A DNA stretch of 32,344 nt. Source: an uncultured Burkholderiales bacterium. GTDB taxonomy: Bacteria > Pseudomonadota > Gammaproteobacteria > Burkholderiales > Burkholderiaceae_C. Where the stretch lies: contig CAIMUZ010000006.1 of assembly GCA_903844775.1 (NCBI GenBank), positions 1 to 32,344 of the forward strand, written 5' to 3'. The position numbers and the translations under genes are program-made. The notes beneath the pieces were generated by a model that worked only from the letters and a program-made list of their open reading frames with translations, had not been told where the DNA came from and did not search any database. Shown piece by piece: positions 1 through 8,012 of the stretch; within the stretch, counting starts at the first letter, position 1; every line of letters begins with the position of its first letter.

Positions 1-58
1 CGAACCCCCGACCTACGGCTTAGAAGGCCGTTGCTCTATCCAGTTGAGCTACGGGCAG
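1..58 (-). tRNA. tRNA-Arg(TCT), 3' end beyond the window
   Basis: On the minus strand the D arm (GCTC...GAGC), a 5-bp anticodon stem (ACGGC/GCCGT), the loop CTTCTAA and the start of the T arm (GGGGGTTCG) are all visible. The anticodon is TCT, which reads AGA. The 5' acceptor strand would be CTGCCCG, ending at position 58. The T-stem 3' half and acceptor 3' strand lie off the left edge, so the pairing of C1 cannot be checked. Confidence 0.93.
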
Positions 59-60
59 AT

Positions 61-96
61 AAAAAGGCCCTAGAACCATGGTGGTCGGGCCTTTTT
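61..96 (-). terminator. hairpin terminator between the two tRNA genes
   Basis: AAAAAGGCCC at 61-70 is complementary to GGGCCTTTTT at 87-96, with a 16-base loop. On the minus strand the stem follows tRNA-Pro and ends in a T run, as an intrinsic terminator should. The flanking A and T runs make it symmetrical, so it could act in both directions. It suggests that tRNA-Pro and tRNA-Arg are separate transcripts, or that readthrough between them is partial. Confidence 0.7.
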
Positions 97-103
97 GGAA
101 TAT

Positions 104-180
<77 letters not shown>

Positions 181-191
181 ACAAGCCTCGT

Positions 192-197
192 ATTCTA
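192..197 (-). promoter_or_regulatory. possible -10 element of tRNA-Pro
   Basis: TAGAAT on the minus strand lies 11 bases upstream of the tRNA-Pro 5' end, a normal place for a -10 box. I found no convincing -35 at 16-18 bp spacing, so this is a weak positional call. Confidence 0.3.
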
Positions 198-263
198 ATC
201 CTTGATCTGGGAAATTCTTGAAAAGGGATTAAAAAGTTCGGTCGAAATTTTCAAAGGTTCCTA

Positions 264-1523
264 TCAGGCGCCCCGAGTGATTGGCATCTCAACTTCGCCA
301 GGGATCAGAAGTTGCTTTGCCAGTTCAAGTTTGGCCAGTGAGTTGCGATGGACTTCATCAGGACCATCGGCAAATCGAAGTGTACGTTGGTGAGCATATG
401 CATAGGCCAATGGGAAGTCTTGGCATAAGCCGCCAGCGCCATGTGCCTGGATAGCCCAGTCAATAATTTGGCAAGCCATGTTCGGTGCCACAATTTTGAT
501 CATCGCGATTTCAGCTTTAGCGATTTTGTTGCCAACAGTGTCCATCATGTAGGCGGCTTTGAGCGTGAGAAGTCTTGCTTGTTCAATCATGCAACGAGAT
601 TCAGCGATTCGTTCTTGCCATACAGTTTGGCGAGCAACTTCACGGCCAAACGCAACACGACTGTTGAGTCTTTTGCACATCAATTCCAGTGCTCTTTCTG
701 CGATGCCAATGGAGCGCATGCAATGATGGATACGTCCAGGACCTAAGCGACCTTGTGCGACCTCAAAGCCTCTGCCTTCACCTAGCAAAATATTCGTTGC
801 AGGGACTCGAACATTTTTGAGAATGACCTCCATGTGTCCGTGGGGAGCATCGTCGTAGCCAAATACTGAGAGTGCTCGAACAACAGTGATTCCTGGCGTA
901 TTTGAAGGCACGATGATCATGGATTGTTGCTGGTGCCTTCCAGCTTCAGGATCTGTTTTGCCCATGACAATATAAACTGCGCAACGAGGATCGCCCGCAC
1001 CAGATGACCACCACTTGCGACCGTTGATGACGAACTCATCACCATCACGTCGAATTTCACATTGAATGTTTGTTGCATCAGAGGATGCAACTTCAGGCTC
1101 GGTCATGAGAAATGCTGATCGGATTTCGCCTCTCAGTAAAGGCTCTAACCATTGGTCTTTGAGTTCCTCGCTTGCGTAGCGTTCGAAAGTCTCCATGTTG
1201 CCTGTATCGGGTGCCGAGCAATTAAAAACCTCGGCTGCAAAGGGCACACGACCCATGATTTCGCACATTGGAGCATATTCCAAATTAGACAAGCCTTGAG
1301 GTGCACGGTTTGACTTAGGTAAAAACAAATTCCAAAGCCCTGCTTTTTGTGCCAAAGGTTTGAGCTCTTCGACAATTTTCGTTGGAACCCAAGCGTTGCC
1401 CTTGGCACGGTTTTCGTCGATTTCTTTGAAAAAGCGCGCTTCATTTGGGTAAATGTGCTCATCCATAAAGGCCAACAAGCGAGCTTGCATGACTTTCACT
1501 TTGTCCGAGTATTCGAATTGCAT
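264..1523 (-). CDS. acyl-CoA dehydrogenase, ACAD10/11 type
   Basis: This 419-aa flavoprotein of the acyl-CoA dehydrogenase superfamily has a helical N-domain (about 1-130), a beta domain carrying the flavin-contacting [10 protein letters not shown] segment (141-150), and a helical C-domain. The stretch around [11 protein letters not shown] (258-268) and the C-terminal GPDEVH (387-392), in place of the common YEGT loop, are typical of the ACAD10/ACAD11 subfamily. Family knowledge: this group works with an APH-fold kinase on 4-hydroxyacyl-CoAs, removing phosphate after the kinase has phosphorylated the 4-hydroxyl. That kinase is the gene immediately upstream, with 24 bp between them. ACAD11 fuses both parts in one chain; here they are separate. 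The ATG at 1523 follows a good AGGAGA. It is the last gene of the minus-strand catabolic cluster. The exact substrate is unknown. Confidence 0.9.
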   Translation of the reverse strand: MQFEYSDKVKVMQARLLAFMDEHIYPNEARFFKEIDENRAKGNAWVPTKIVEELKPLAQKAGLWNLFLPKSNRAPQGLSNLEYAPMCEIMGRVPFAAEVFNCSAPDTGNMETFERYASEELKDQWLEPLLRGEIRSAFLMTEPEVASSDATNIQCEIRRDGDEFVINGRKWWSSGAGDPRCAVYIVMGKTDPEAGRHQQQSMIIVPSNTPGITVVRALSVFGYDDAPHGHMEVILKNVRVPATNILLGEGRGFEVAQGRLGPGRIHHCMRSIGIAERALELMCKRLNSRVAFGREVARQTVWQERIAESRCMIEQARLLTLKAAYMMDTVGNKIAKAEIAMIKIVAPNMACQIIDWAIQAHGAGGLCQDFPLAYAYAHQRTLRFADGPDEVHRNSLAKLELAKQLLIPGEVEMPITRGA

Positions 1524-1547
1524 AAAGGATCTCCTGTTAAATCTAAA

Positions 1548-2636
1548 TCAAGAAACTTGCGCTGCAAATTGCCACGCAAGTTCCGCCATGGGTTTGGCCC
1601 CAGCACCTGAGGACTTGGCCTGTTCGCTTGAGGCTGTGCCGTCTTCAACACGTTTTGCGATGCCTTGCAAAATGGCGGCAATGCGGAAAAGGTTGTAGGC
1701 CATGTAAAAGTTCCAATCCACTGCCAGTTTGTCGGGGGTCGTGAAACCCGTGCGATTGCAGTAACGATTGATGTAGTCGGCTTCCTCCGGGATGCCAAGG
1801 GCTTTGTGATCGAGTCCACCAATTCCTCTGAACGAGCCAGGTTTGATGTGCCAAGCCATGCAGTGATAACTAAAGTCGGCCAAGGGATGCCCCAAGGTCG
1901 AAAGCTCCCAATCCAACACAGCCAAAACTTGGGGCTTTGTGGGATGGAACATCAGGTTGTCCAGCCTAAAGTCACCATGCACGATGCTCACAAGCGATTC
2001 GTCTTTTGCGCTGTTTGGCATGTTGGCAGGGAGCCATGCCATGATGCGGTCCATTTCAGGAATGTCTTGCGTACGTGACGCAAGGTATTGCTTGCTCCAG
2101 CGCCCAACCTGACGTTCAATGTAGTTGCCTGGCTTGCCGTAATTGGCCAATCCTTGATCGGCATATTTGACGCTGTGAAGTGCCGCAATCACGCGGTTCA
2201 TTTCGTCGTAAATTTCACCCCGCTGGTTTGGGGTCATGCCGGGCAATGACTGGTCCCACAAGACGCGGCCAGCGACAAACTCCATGACATAAAAAGCCCG
2301 ACCTATGATGCTCTCGTCTTCGCACAAAACATGCATTTTGGCCACGGGAACAGCCGTACCGTTTAAACCGTTCATGACCGCAAATTCACGCTCAATGGCA
2401 TGCGCCGAAGGCAGTAGTTTGGCCACGGGGCCGGGCTTGGCGCGCATCACATAGGCGCACTTGGGTGTGATCAATTTGTAGGTGGGATTGGATTGACCGC
2501 CCTTGAACATTTCTACGCTAAGAGGGCCTTCAAATCCTGCCATGTTGGCAAGCAGCCATTGCTCTAGTGCGGATAAATCAAAGACATGACTGCCGGTGAC
2601 GGGGCGGGTGCCTACAAAATGATCAAACTGGCTCAT
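1548..2636 (-). CDS. APH-family phosphotransferase, ACAD10/11 kinase-domain type
   Basis: This 362-aa protein has the aminoglycoside-phosphotransferase/choline-kinase fold. Visible elements are the glycine-rich FKGGQSNPTY loop (44-53), the conserved VMRAKPGP strand (63-70) with a Glu on the following helix, the catalytic loop HGDFRLDN (220-227, catalytic D222) and the metal-binding LDWE (241-244). Sequence style and context match the kinase half of ACAD10/11 and proteins such as LvaA, rather than antibiotic-resistance kinases. It probably phosphorylates the 4-hydroxyl of a hydroxyacyl-CoA, handing the product to the acyl-CoA dehydrogenase directly downstream. The Crp/Fnr gene ends 52 bp upstream. 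The start codon is an ATG with only a weak ribosome-binding site. Confidence 0.88.
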   Translation of the reverse strand: MSQFDHFVGTRPVTGSHVFDLSALEQWLLANMAGFEGPLSVEMFKGGQSNPTYKLITPKCAYVMRAKPGPVAKLLPSAHAIEREFAVMNGLNGTAVPVAKMHVLCEDESIIGRAFYVMEFVAGRVLWDQSLPGMTPNQRGEIYDEMNRVIAALHSVKYADQGLANYGKPGNYIERQVGRWSKQYLASRTQDIPEMDRIMAWLPANMPNSAKDESLVSIVHGDFRLDNLMFHPTKPQVLAVLDWELSTLGHPLADFSYHCMAWHIKPGSFRGIGGLDHKALGIPEEADYINRYCNRTGFTTPDKLAVDWNFYMAYNLFRIAAILQGIAKRVEDGTASSEQAKSSGAGAKPMAELAWQFAAQVS

Positions 2637-2688
2637 GTGAGATGACCGCTATCTTTTAACGACTGTTGAAAGGCTGAAAACTTTGACT

Positions 2689-3408
2689 TCAAATGTCTGA
2701 GTTCACAATTTTGAGCAAGGCTTGTCGGTCCATCACGGTTAAACCACCAGGCTCGATCTTGATGACATTTTCGCGCTCCATTTGCTTGAGCTCTTGGTTG
2801 ACCCGCTGCCTTGATGCACCCAACAACTGGGCCAGTTCTTCTTGGGCCAATTGCAAGCTGATGCGAATGGCTTTGGCGTCTGACAAACTGGGCACACCAT
2901 AGCTTCTGACCAAGTGATTTAACTGCTTCGCCAATCTTGCACGCAGCGGTAAAGTGTTCAGGTCTTCCACCAGGCCGAAAAGTTGACGGATTCGACGTGC
3001 ATGCAATCTCAACATCGCGTCGTAAAGCTCGATATGAGTGTCGAGAATTTTCTTGAAATCTGCTTTTGCCACATTGAGCGTGGTCGTTTCCCCGTGGGCA
3101 TACACATCGTGTGTTCGTCGATCGCCATCGAAGATGGAGACGTCGCCAAACCAAATGCCTGGTTCGACATAGGTGAGGGTGATCTGTTTGCCTGAGACCG
3201 AAGTGGAACTCACACGCACCGCGCCCTTCGCGCAAGCAATCCATTGCTCTGGCGGGTCGCCGCGAGCTGCAATCAGCTCGCCGTCTTTGTGTCGTTTGAC
3301 GTACGCGCATCGAAGTATGTCGTGTCTCAATGAAGGTGAAAGGGAAGAAAACCATCGGCCGGCGTTGATGGCCTCTCTTTCTTCCATCGTAAGAATGGGT
3401 TCGTCCAT
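2689..3408 (-). CDS. Crp/Fnr-family transcriptional regulator
   Basis: This 239-aa regulator has an N-terminal cyclic-nucleotide-binding-like beta barrel (about 19-125), a long dimerisation helix (about 128-165) and a C-terminal winged helix. The recognition region LAQEELAQLLGASRQRVNQE (187-206) is the standard Crp HTH. There is no N-terminal cysteine cluster of the Fnr kind, so oxygen sensing by an iron-sulfur cluster is unlikely. The effector is unknown. It sits inside the CoA-ester catabolic cluster, between the crotonase and kinase genes on the same strand, so autoregulation and local control of the cluster are reasonable inferences. A different-frame ORF of similar length overlaps it but shows no family features. 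Confidence 0.9.
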   Translation of the reverse strand: MDEPILTMEEREAINAGRWFSSLSPSLRHDILRCAYVKRHKDGELIAARGDPPEQWIACAKGAVRVSSTSVSGKQITLTYVEPGIWFGDVSIFDGDRRTHDVYAHGETTTLNVAKADFKKILDTHIELYDAMLRLHARRIRQLFGLVEDLNTLPLRARLAKQLNHLVRSYGVPSLSDAKAIRISLQLAQEELAQLLGASRQRVNQELKQMERENVIKIEPGGLTVMDRQALLKIVNSDI

Positions 3409-3463
3409 GGCCTGTCTTTTGAGTGACTGTGAGGTGAAAAGTTGTCGCCTGGGAGACCCAGAC

Positions 3464-4243
3464 TCATTCGTAGCGCGGCGTTTCTTTGCTTAAAAAAGCT
3501 GAAATACCAATACCCGCATTGGCGTTGTGCAAGTTTTTAACAAAATGATCACGTTCCGATGCGAGTTGCTGGTTCAACGAAGCTGATTCGGCATCATTGA
3601 GCAGTTCTTTGATGCTGGTCAAAGCATTGGGTGCACGATGGTTCAACTGTGAGGCCAATGTGAGGGCAGTACCAAGGGCCTGGCCAGGTTCACACAGTCT
3701 GTTCACCACGCCAAGTGCCTGCAATCGATCTGCCCCAATTCGTTCTCCCAACATTAAAAGTTCAGTGGCCAATTGTCGGGGCACAGAACTCATTAAGTGC
3801 GATGAGCCGCCGCCATCAGGCGACAAGCCGATGTTGCTGTAGGCCATGACAAAGATGCTGTTTCGTGCAGCCACAATCAAATCGCAAGCCAGGGCCAAAG
3901 AAAAACCTGCGCCCGCCGCAGGGCCTTCAACGGCTGCAATGATGGGCTTTGGGAAGGTGCGAATGGATTCAATCCAGTTGTGCAAACCTTCGATACTTTG
4001 CGCTTGAATCTCGGGAGCTTGCTGGCGGTTGTTTTGAAGGCGCTGCAAGTTGCCCCCCGCACTGAACAAGCCACCTTCACCCGTGATGATCACACTTCGC
4101 ACATCTGGACTTGACTCAGCTACATTCAAGGCTTCAACCCCGGCGGCATACATCTCTGGGCCGAGTGCATTTCTGTGTTCGGGATTGCTGATGGTCAGAA
4201 TGAGGGTGCCACCTTCAGTGGTGCTGAGTAATTGTGCAGACAT
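3464..4243 (-). CDS. enoyl-CoA hydratase/isomerase family protein (crotonase fold)
   Basis: The protein is 259 aa from the ATG at 4243; the open frame runs further upstream but only inside the preceding gene. The crotonase oxyanion-hole segments FSAGGN (60-65) and GPAAGAGFS (107-115) are present. The two glutamates of true hydratases (rat Glu144 and Glu164) align with S115 and N137. An aspartate follows in GLSPDGGG (D143), as in PaaG and other isomerase-type members. I therefore expect double-bond isomerisation or a related step rather than simple hydration; this is inference from alignment by eye. It starts 4 bp after the stop of the 3-hydroxyacyl-CoA dehydrogenase gene, so the two are almost certainly co-translated. 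Confidence 0.88.
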   Translation of the reverse strand: MSAQLLSTTEGGTLILTISNPEHRNALGPEMYAAGVEALNVAESSPDVRSVIITGEGGLFSAGGNLQRLQNNRQQAPEIQAQSIEGLHNWIESIRTFPKPIIAAVEGPAAGAGFSLALACDLIVAARNSIFVMAYSNIGLSPDGGGSSHLMSSVPRQLATELLMLGERIGADRLQALGVVNRLCEPGQALGTALTLASQLNHRAPNALTSIKELLNDAESASLNQQLASERDHFVKNLHNANAGIGISAFLSKETPRYE

Positions 4244-4247
4244 GGCA

Positions 4248-5768
4248 TTAATCCTCAGTGTGCAGTAAGGACAGACCAATGGCGCCCCGTCGGCGCAGCC
4301 ACGGACTTGGGCGATAGCGAGGATCGCCATAAACGGTTTGCAAGTTGAAAAGGACTTCGAGCACGTTGGTAGGCCCCAATTTGTTACCCAATGCCAATGG
4401 ACCCACTGGGTAACCCAAGCCCAGAGTGACGGCCACATCGAGGTCATCCGGTGTGCAAACACCTTGCTGGCACATGTCGGATGCAATGTTCACAATATGG
4501 GCAACCACCCGTTGTGTGATGAAGCCGCCGCTGTCTCGAATGACGCTAACGGCTTTACCATCTTTTGCGAATAAAGCATGCGCAGCATCTCTCATGTCCA
4601 AGCGTGTTGCAGGATTGGTTGCCAATACACGGCGCTTGGTGGCAGCGTCGTCAAACAACATGTCGATGCCAATGGTGCGCGCTGGATCAAGTCGCTCAAC
4701 TACTGCAACCGTTGTGATGTCAAAGCCTAAAGGCGCCACGATGTTGAGTGCCTGAGGTGAAGGTGATGCACCCGACTCGATGGTGGCCCCTAAATCTTTG
4801 AGCAGTTGCAGTAACTCAAGTCGGCGCGAAGCTCGGGGTGATACCCAGACAGGTGGAAAGACTGCGACGTCAGGGACGGGTTGCTCCGCTGGCATCACAG
4901 CTTTACTGTCCACATAGGCGTAAAAACCTTCGCCGACCTTTTTTCCAACGACGCCACCCGCCAAGCGTTGCGCTGTAATGACGCTGGGCCGGTACCGTGG
5001 TTCTTGGTAGTACTGGTTGTAAATTGACTCCATCACAGGGTGAGAGACGTCCAAGGCTGTTAAATCAAACAACTCAAAGGGGCCGAGTTTGAAGCCGACT
5101 TGGTCTTTCAGGATGCGATCGATGGTGGCGAAATCTGCAACGCCCTCTGACACAATTCGCAAAGCCTCAGTGCCGTAACCACGTCCTGCATGATTCACAA
5201 TGAACCCAGGTGTGTCATTGGCTTGAACAGCGGTATGACCCATTTGCTTGGCAAATGTGGTGAGCCTCTCGCAGACTAGCGGGTTAGTTTTTAAGCCCGC
5301 AATGACTTCCACCACTTTCATCAAGGGCACTGGATTGAAGAAGTGGTAGCCCGCAAATTGAGAAGGTCTTTTCAACGCGGCAGCGATGGCCGTGACAGAC
5401 AAGGACGAAGTATTGGTCACCAAAACGACAGATTCTGGTAGCAAGTTTTCGAGCTCCAAGAACAAGCTCTTTTTGATGTCGAGACGTTCAATGATGGCCT
5501 CAACCACCAGTTCACAAGACTGAAGCTCATGCAAGCTGGCCGCAGTGTGCAACTGTGACTTGTACTGGGTCACTGTGGCGGGATCTAAGCGGCCCTTCGC
5601 GGCCAGGGTGTCCCAAACTTGAAAGACAGCATCTTTGGCCTTTTGAGTGGCTTCGGATTGAGTGTCATAGAGCCAAACTTGGCTGCCAGCTTGTGCGGCA
5701 ATTTGCGCAATACCGCGCCCCATGGCACCGGCGCCAATGACTGCAACTTGAGTGAACGCAATGGTCAT
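4248..5768 (-). CDS. 3-hydroxyacyl-CoA dehydrogenase, PaaH type
   Basis: This 506-aa enzyme oxidises L-3-hydroxyacyl-CoA to 3-ketoacyl-CoA with NAD. The N-terminal Rossmann fold begins with GAGAMGRGIAQ (12-22). Catalytic-site residues are recognisable as H142 in YHFFNPVP, E154 in KVVEVI and N192 in GFIVNHAGRG. A first C-terminal HCDH domain follows (about 188-285), then a linker, and a second HCDH domain occupies the last ~110 residues. This double arrangement is usual for PaaH/PaaC-like enzymes of about 500 aa, which in phenylacetate degradation act on 3-hydroxyadipyl-CoA. No other phenylacetate genes are present, so the physiological substrate is open. It is tightly coupled to the crotonase downstream. 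Confidence 0.9.
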   Translation of the reverse strand: MTIAFTQVAVIGAGAMGRGIAQIAAQAGSQVWLYDTQSEATQKAKDAVFQVWDTLAAKGRLDPATVTQYKSQLHTAASLHELQSCELVVEAIIERLDIKKSLFLELENLLPESVVLVTNTSSLSVTAIAAALKRPSQFAGYHFFNPVPLMKVVEVIAGLKTNPLVCERLTTFAKQMGHTAVQANDTPGFIVNHAGRGYGTEALRIVSEGVADFATIDRILKDQVGFKLGPFELFDLTALDVSHPVMESIYNQYYQEPRYRPSVITAQRLAGGVVGKKVGEGFYAYVDSKAVMPAEQPVPDVAVFPPVWVSPRASRRLELLQLLKDLGATIESGASPSPQALNIVAPLGFDITTVAVVERLDPARTIGIDMLFDDAATKRRVLATNPATRLDMRDAAHALFAKDGKAVSVIRDSGGFITQRVVAHIVNIASDMCQQGVCTPDDLDVAVTLGLGYPVGPLALGNKLGPTNVLEVLFNLQTVYGDPRYRPSPWLRRRGAIGLSLLHTED

Positions 5769-5824
5769 TGTGTAGGCTCTAAATAGATGAAAATATTGTC
5801 AATTGGCAAACGCATCAAGAAACC

Positions 5825-6838
5825 TTAACGCCTAACTTGCAATGCGCCGGGATTCACGATGTTGGTCGGTGTTCCTTTGATAAAGTTCACCACGTTGTCG
5901 AATGCGGTGCCAAAGTACAACTCATAGCTGTCTTTTTCTACGTAGCCAATGTGAGGCGTGCAAATGCAATTTTCCAATCTGAGAAGTGCATGCCCTTGAA
6001 GGATGGGTTCGTGCTCAAATACATCAATGGCAGCGAGGCCGGGTCGTCCACGATTGAGGGCACTGATTAATGCATCAGGCTCAATCAGTTCTGCGCGAGA
6101 TGTATTAACGATCATAGCGCTGGTTTTCATGCGCGACAGATCCTCTAGCGTCACGATGCCGCGAGTGGCCTCGTTCAATCGAAGATGCAAAGAAACCAGA
6201 TCGCTTTGCTCAAAAAGTGCTTCTTTGGTGCTGGCAGGTATATGACCATCTTCTGCTGCTTTTTCTCTGGATGCTTTGCTGCCCCAAACTACGACCTGCA
6301 TGCCAAATGCTTTCCCATAGCCTGCAACGAGTTGGCCAATTTTGCCGTAGCCCCAAATGCCAAGCGTTCGACCTCTGAGAACGCTGCCCAAACCAAAGTT
6401 GGTAGGCATGGAGGCTGACTTCAGGCCGGATTGTTGCCAAGCGCCATGTTTGAGGTTGCCGATGTATTGGGGTAATCGACGCGCCGCGGCCATGATCAAG
6501 GCCCATGTCAATTCGGCAGGCGCAACCGGGGATCCGGTACCTTGTGCAACAGCGATGCCGCGTTCAGAGCAGGCTTCTAAATCGATATGTGAACCCGCGG
6601 AACCTGTTTGTGAAATCAGTTTCAAGCGTGGCAGTTTTTCAAGCAACTGTCGATTGAGGTGAGTACGCTCTCTAATCAGGACCAAGATGTCTGCATCTTT
6701 CAGTCGAACGGAGAGTTGCCCCAAACCCTTGACGGTGTTGGTGTAGACCTTGGCACTGTAAGCGTCTAGTTTTGCAGCGCAGTCGAGTTTTCGGACGACA
6801 TCTTGATAGTCGTCAAGGATCACAATATTCATAGGCAC
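5825..6838 (-). CDS. D-2-hydroxyacid dehydrogenase family protein
   Basis: This 337-aa NAD(P)-dependent enzyme belongs to the family of D-3-phosphoglycerate, glyoxylate and formate dehydrogenases. The nucleotide-binding GYGKIG lies at 163-168. The catalytic triad is visible as R248 (NTSRAE), E277 (DVFEHEP) and H296 (TPHIGY). The substrate cannot be named from sequence. I chose the GTG at 6838 because an AAGG sits 7 bases before it; the in-frame ATG two codons later (6832) is 13 bases from that AAGG, but remains possible. The gene is followed 56 bp downstream by the 3-hydroxyacyl-CoA dehydrogenase gene on the same strand. Whether it belongs to the same pathway or is only a neighbour is uncertain. 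Confidence 0.87.
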   Translation of the reverse strand: MPMNIVILDDYQDVVRKLDCAAKLDAYSAKVYTNTVKGLGQLSVRLKDADILVLIRERTHLNRQLLEKLPRLKLISQTGSAGSHIDLEACSERGIAVAQGTGSPVAPAELTWALIMAAARRLPQYIGNLKHGAWQQSGLKSASMPTNFGLGSVLRGRTLGIWGYGKIGQLVAGYGKAFGMQVVVWGSKASREKAAEDGHIPASTKEALFEQSDLVSLHLRLNEATRGIVTLEDLSRMKTSAMIVNTSRAELIEPDALISALNRGRPGLAAIDVFEHEPILQGHALLRLENCICTPHIGYVEKDSYELYFGTAFDNVVNFIKGTPTNIVNPGALQVRR

Positions 6839-6933
6839 TATTGTGCCTTGACCTGAGCCTGTTAGAGGACTGGCGCGCTCAAATTTTGTTCTTTAACGTT
6901 TGGCATATACCCGCTCTGAATGCGCTCATTGAA

Positions 6934-7218
6934 TCAGTGCGGCAAGGAGGGTTTGTTTTTGGCTTCAAGGGCAACCAAACGATCGAGTTCTGCACAGACG
7001 TCTGCCATGCGGCCTGAGATGATCATTCGGCCTGCACATTGGGGGGTTTCCCCTAATTCTGAAATCCTCAGAACCCTCAAGGCGCGCTGTTGTTTGGCCT
7101 TATTGTGGGTTGTTTGCGGATTGCGCAATGCATTGACATTTTGAAGTTGTGCCGATGCATTCATGAATTTGTGAATGCCGTTGTAAATGCTTGAAATACC
7201 GAACAGAGCGATTGCCAT
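6934..7218 (-). CDS. small conserved-looking hypothetical protein downstream of lexA
   Basis: This is a 94-aa protein of unknown function. The start ATG is preceded by AAAGG at good spacing, and the gene begins 39 bp after lexA on the same strand, so co-transcription with lexA is likely. The N-terminus is mildly hydrophobic (IALFGISSIYNG), the middle is basic and polar, and the C-terminal part contains the ordered-looking GRMADVCAELDRLVALE. I recall similar C-terminal motifs in uncharacterised Comamonadaceae proteins but cannot verify that. No catalytic motif, signal peptide or DNA-binding motif is apparent. A shadow ORF on the opposite strand (6920-7144) has no ribosome-binding site and no family features. 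Confidence 0.6.
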   Translation of the reverse strand: MAIALFGISSIYNGIHKFMNASAQLQNVNALRNPQTTHNKAKQQRALRVLRISELGETPQCAGRMIISGRMADVCAELDRLVALEAKNKPSLPH

Positions 7219-7257
7219 ATAAAGCCTTTAAAAATAGAAAGAGTGACAAATAGGTTG

Positions 7258-7929
7258 TTACATCAGAAGGGTGTTGCGGATGAGACCAACGGCCAAGCCC
7301 TCTATGTCAAAGGGCTCGCCAGGGTTGACCAAAATGATGGGGTAGTCTGGGTTTTCGGGAAGTAATTCGATGCGATCTTGCTGACGACGCAATCTTTTGA
7401 CGGTGACTTCGTCGCCTAGGCGAGCCACGACGATCTGACCGTTTCTGACTTCTTTGGTGGCTTTGACTGCCAGCAGATCGCCGTCCATGATGCCGGCATC
7501 GCGCATGGACATGCCTCGCACCCGCAAAAGGTAGTCGGGTTGCTCTTGGAACAAATGGCTTTCTACATGGTAAGTGCGATCGATGTGTTCTTGCGCCAAA
7601 ATGGGGGATCCTGCAGCGACACGGCCAATGAGAGGCAAGGCGAGTTGGGCAAAACCAGGTAAGGGCAGACTGAACAGGTCGTTTGAGTTGCGCATAGCTT
7701 GGCGAGAGGCGCCCTTGAGGCGGATGCCGCGAGAGGTGCCACTGACCAAGTCAATGGCACCCTTCCTGGCCAAAGCTTGAAGGTGCTCTTCTGCCGCATT
7801 GGCTGACTTGAAACCCAATACATGGGCTATTTCGGCGCGGGTAGGGGGGGCGCCCGTTTCTGCAATGGTTTTTTGGATGAGCTCCAAGATTTCTTGTTGG
7901 CGAGCCGTGAGTTTGGGGTGATCGATCAT
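7258..7929 (-). CDS. lexA: LexA, SOS response repressor and self-cleaving peptidase
   Basis: This 223-aa LexA has an N-terminal winged-helix DNA-binding domain (about 1-70, [12 protein letters not shown] onward) and a C-terminal S24 peptidase domain. The self-cleavage site is A106-G107 within GRVAAGSP. The catalytic Ser is S141 (RGMSMRD) and the general-base Lys is K178 (VTVKRL), spaced 37 residues apart as in E. coli. The protein is longer than the E. coli one (202 aa) because of a longer linker between the domains, including [17 protein letters not shown]. The start ATG has a clear AAGGA. Two LexA boxes lie 38-72 bp upstream, indicating autorepression. A small hypothetical gene follows. Confidence 0.97.
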   Translation of the reverse strand: MIDHPKLTARQQEILELIQKTIAETGAPPTRAEIAHVLGFKSANAAEEHLQALARKGAIDLVSGTSRGIRLKGASRQAMRNSNDLFSLPLPGFAQLALPLIGRVAAGSPILAQEHIDRTYHVESHLFQEQPDYLLRVRGMSMRDAGIMDGDLLAVKATKEVRNGQIVVARLGDEVTVKRLRRQQDRIELLPENPDYPIILVNPGEPFDIEGLAVGLIRNTLLM

Positions 7930-7966
7930 GATGCAGTCCTTGTGAGGTGGCCGTGTTCCTAAACAA

Positions 7967-7982
7967 CTGTTTTCTTATCCAG
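7967..7982. promoter_or_regulatory. lexA: LexA box 1
   Basis: CTGT-N8-CCAG, one base off the CTGT-N8-ACAG consensus. It lies in the lexA/asparaginase intergenic region, nearer to lexA. Confidence 0.8.
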
Positions 7983-7985
7983 TAA

Positions 7986-8001
7986 CTGTATTTTTTACCA
8001 G
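7986..8001. promoter_or_regulatory. lexA: LexA box 2
   Basis: A second CTGT-N8-CCAG with an A/T-rich core. It is 19 bp from box 1 centre to centre, so dimers could bind side by side on nearly the same DNA face. Its right edge is only 11 bases before the ATG of the divergent asparaginase gene. Confidence 0.8.
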
Positions 8002-8012
8002 TCTTTTCAGAA

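Noticed and set aside
1548-2636. An aminoglycoside-resistance phosphotransferase
   Set aside because: The fold is shared, but the sequence style and the adjacent ACAD10/11-type dehydrogenase point to acyl-CoA metabolism.
2633-3355. A 240-codon minus-strand ORF overlapping the Crp/Fnr gene in another frame
   Set aside because: Its translation has no family features and odd composition, while the overlapping frame has full cNMP-binding and HTH domains.
4244-4486. An upstream extension of the crotonase ORF by 81 codons
   Set aside because: The extra residues lie inside the preceding 3-hydroxyacyl-CoA dehydrogenase gene and resemble no protein; the ATG at 4243 gives the family length.
5797-5802. 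A TTGACA on the minus strand upstream of the 3-hydroxyacyl-CoA dehydrogenase gene
   Set aside because: No acceptable -10 element lies 16-18 bp downstream, so a promoter call is not supported.
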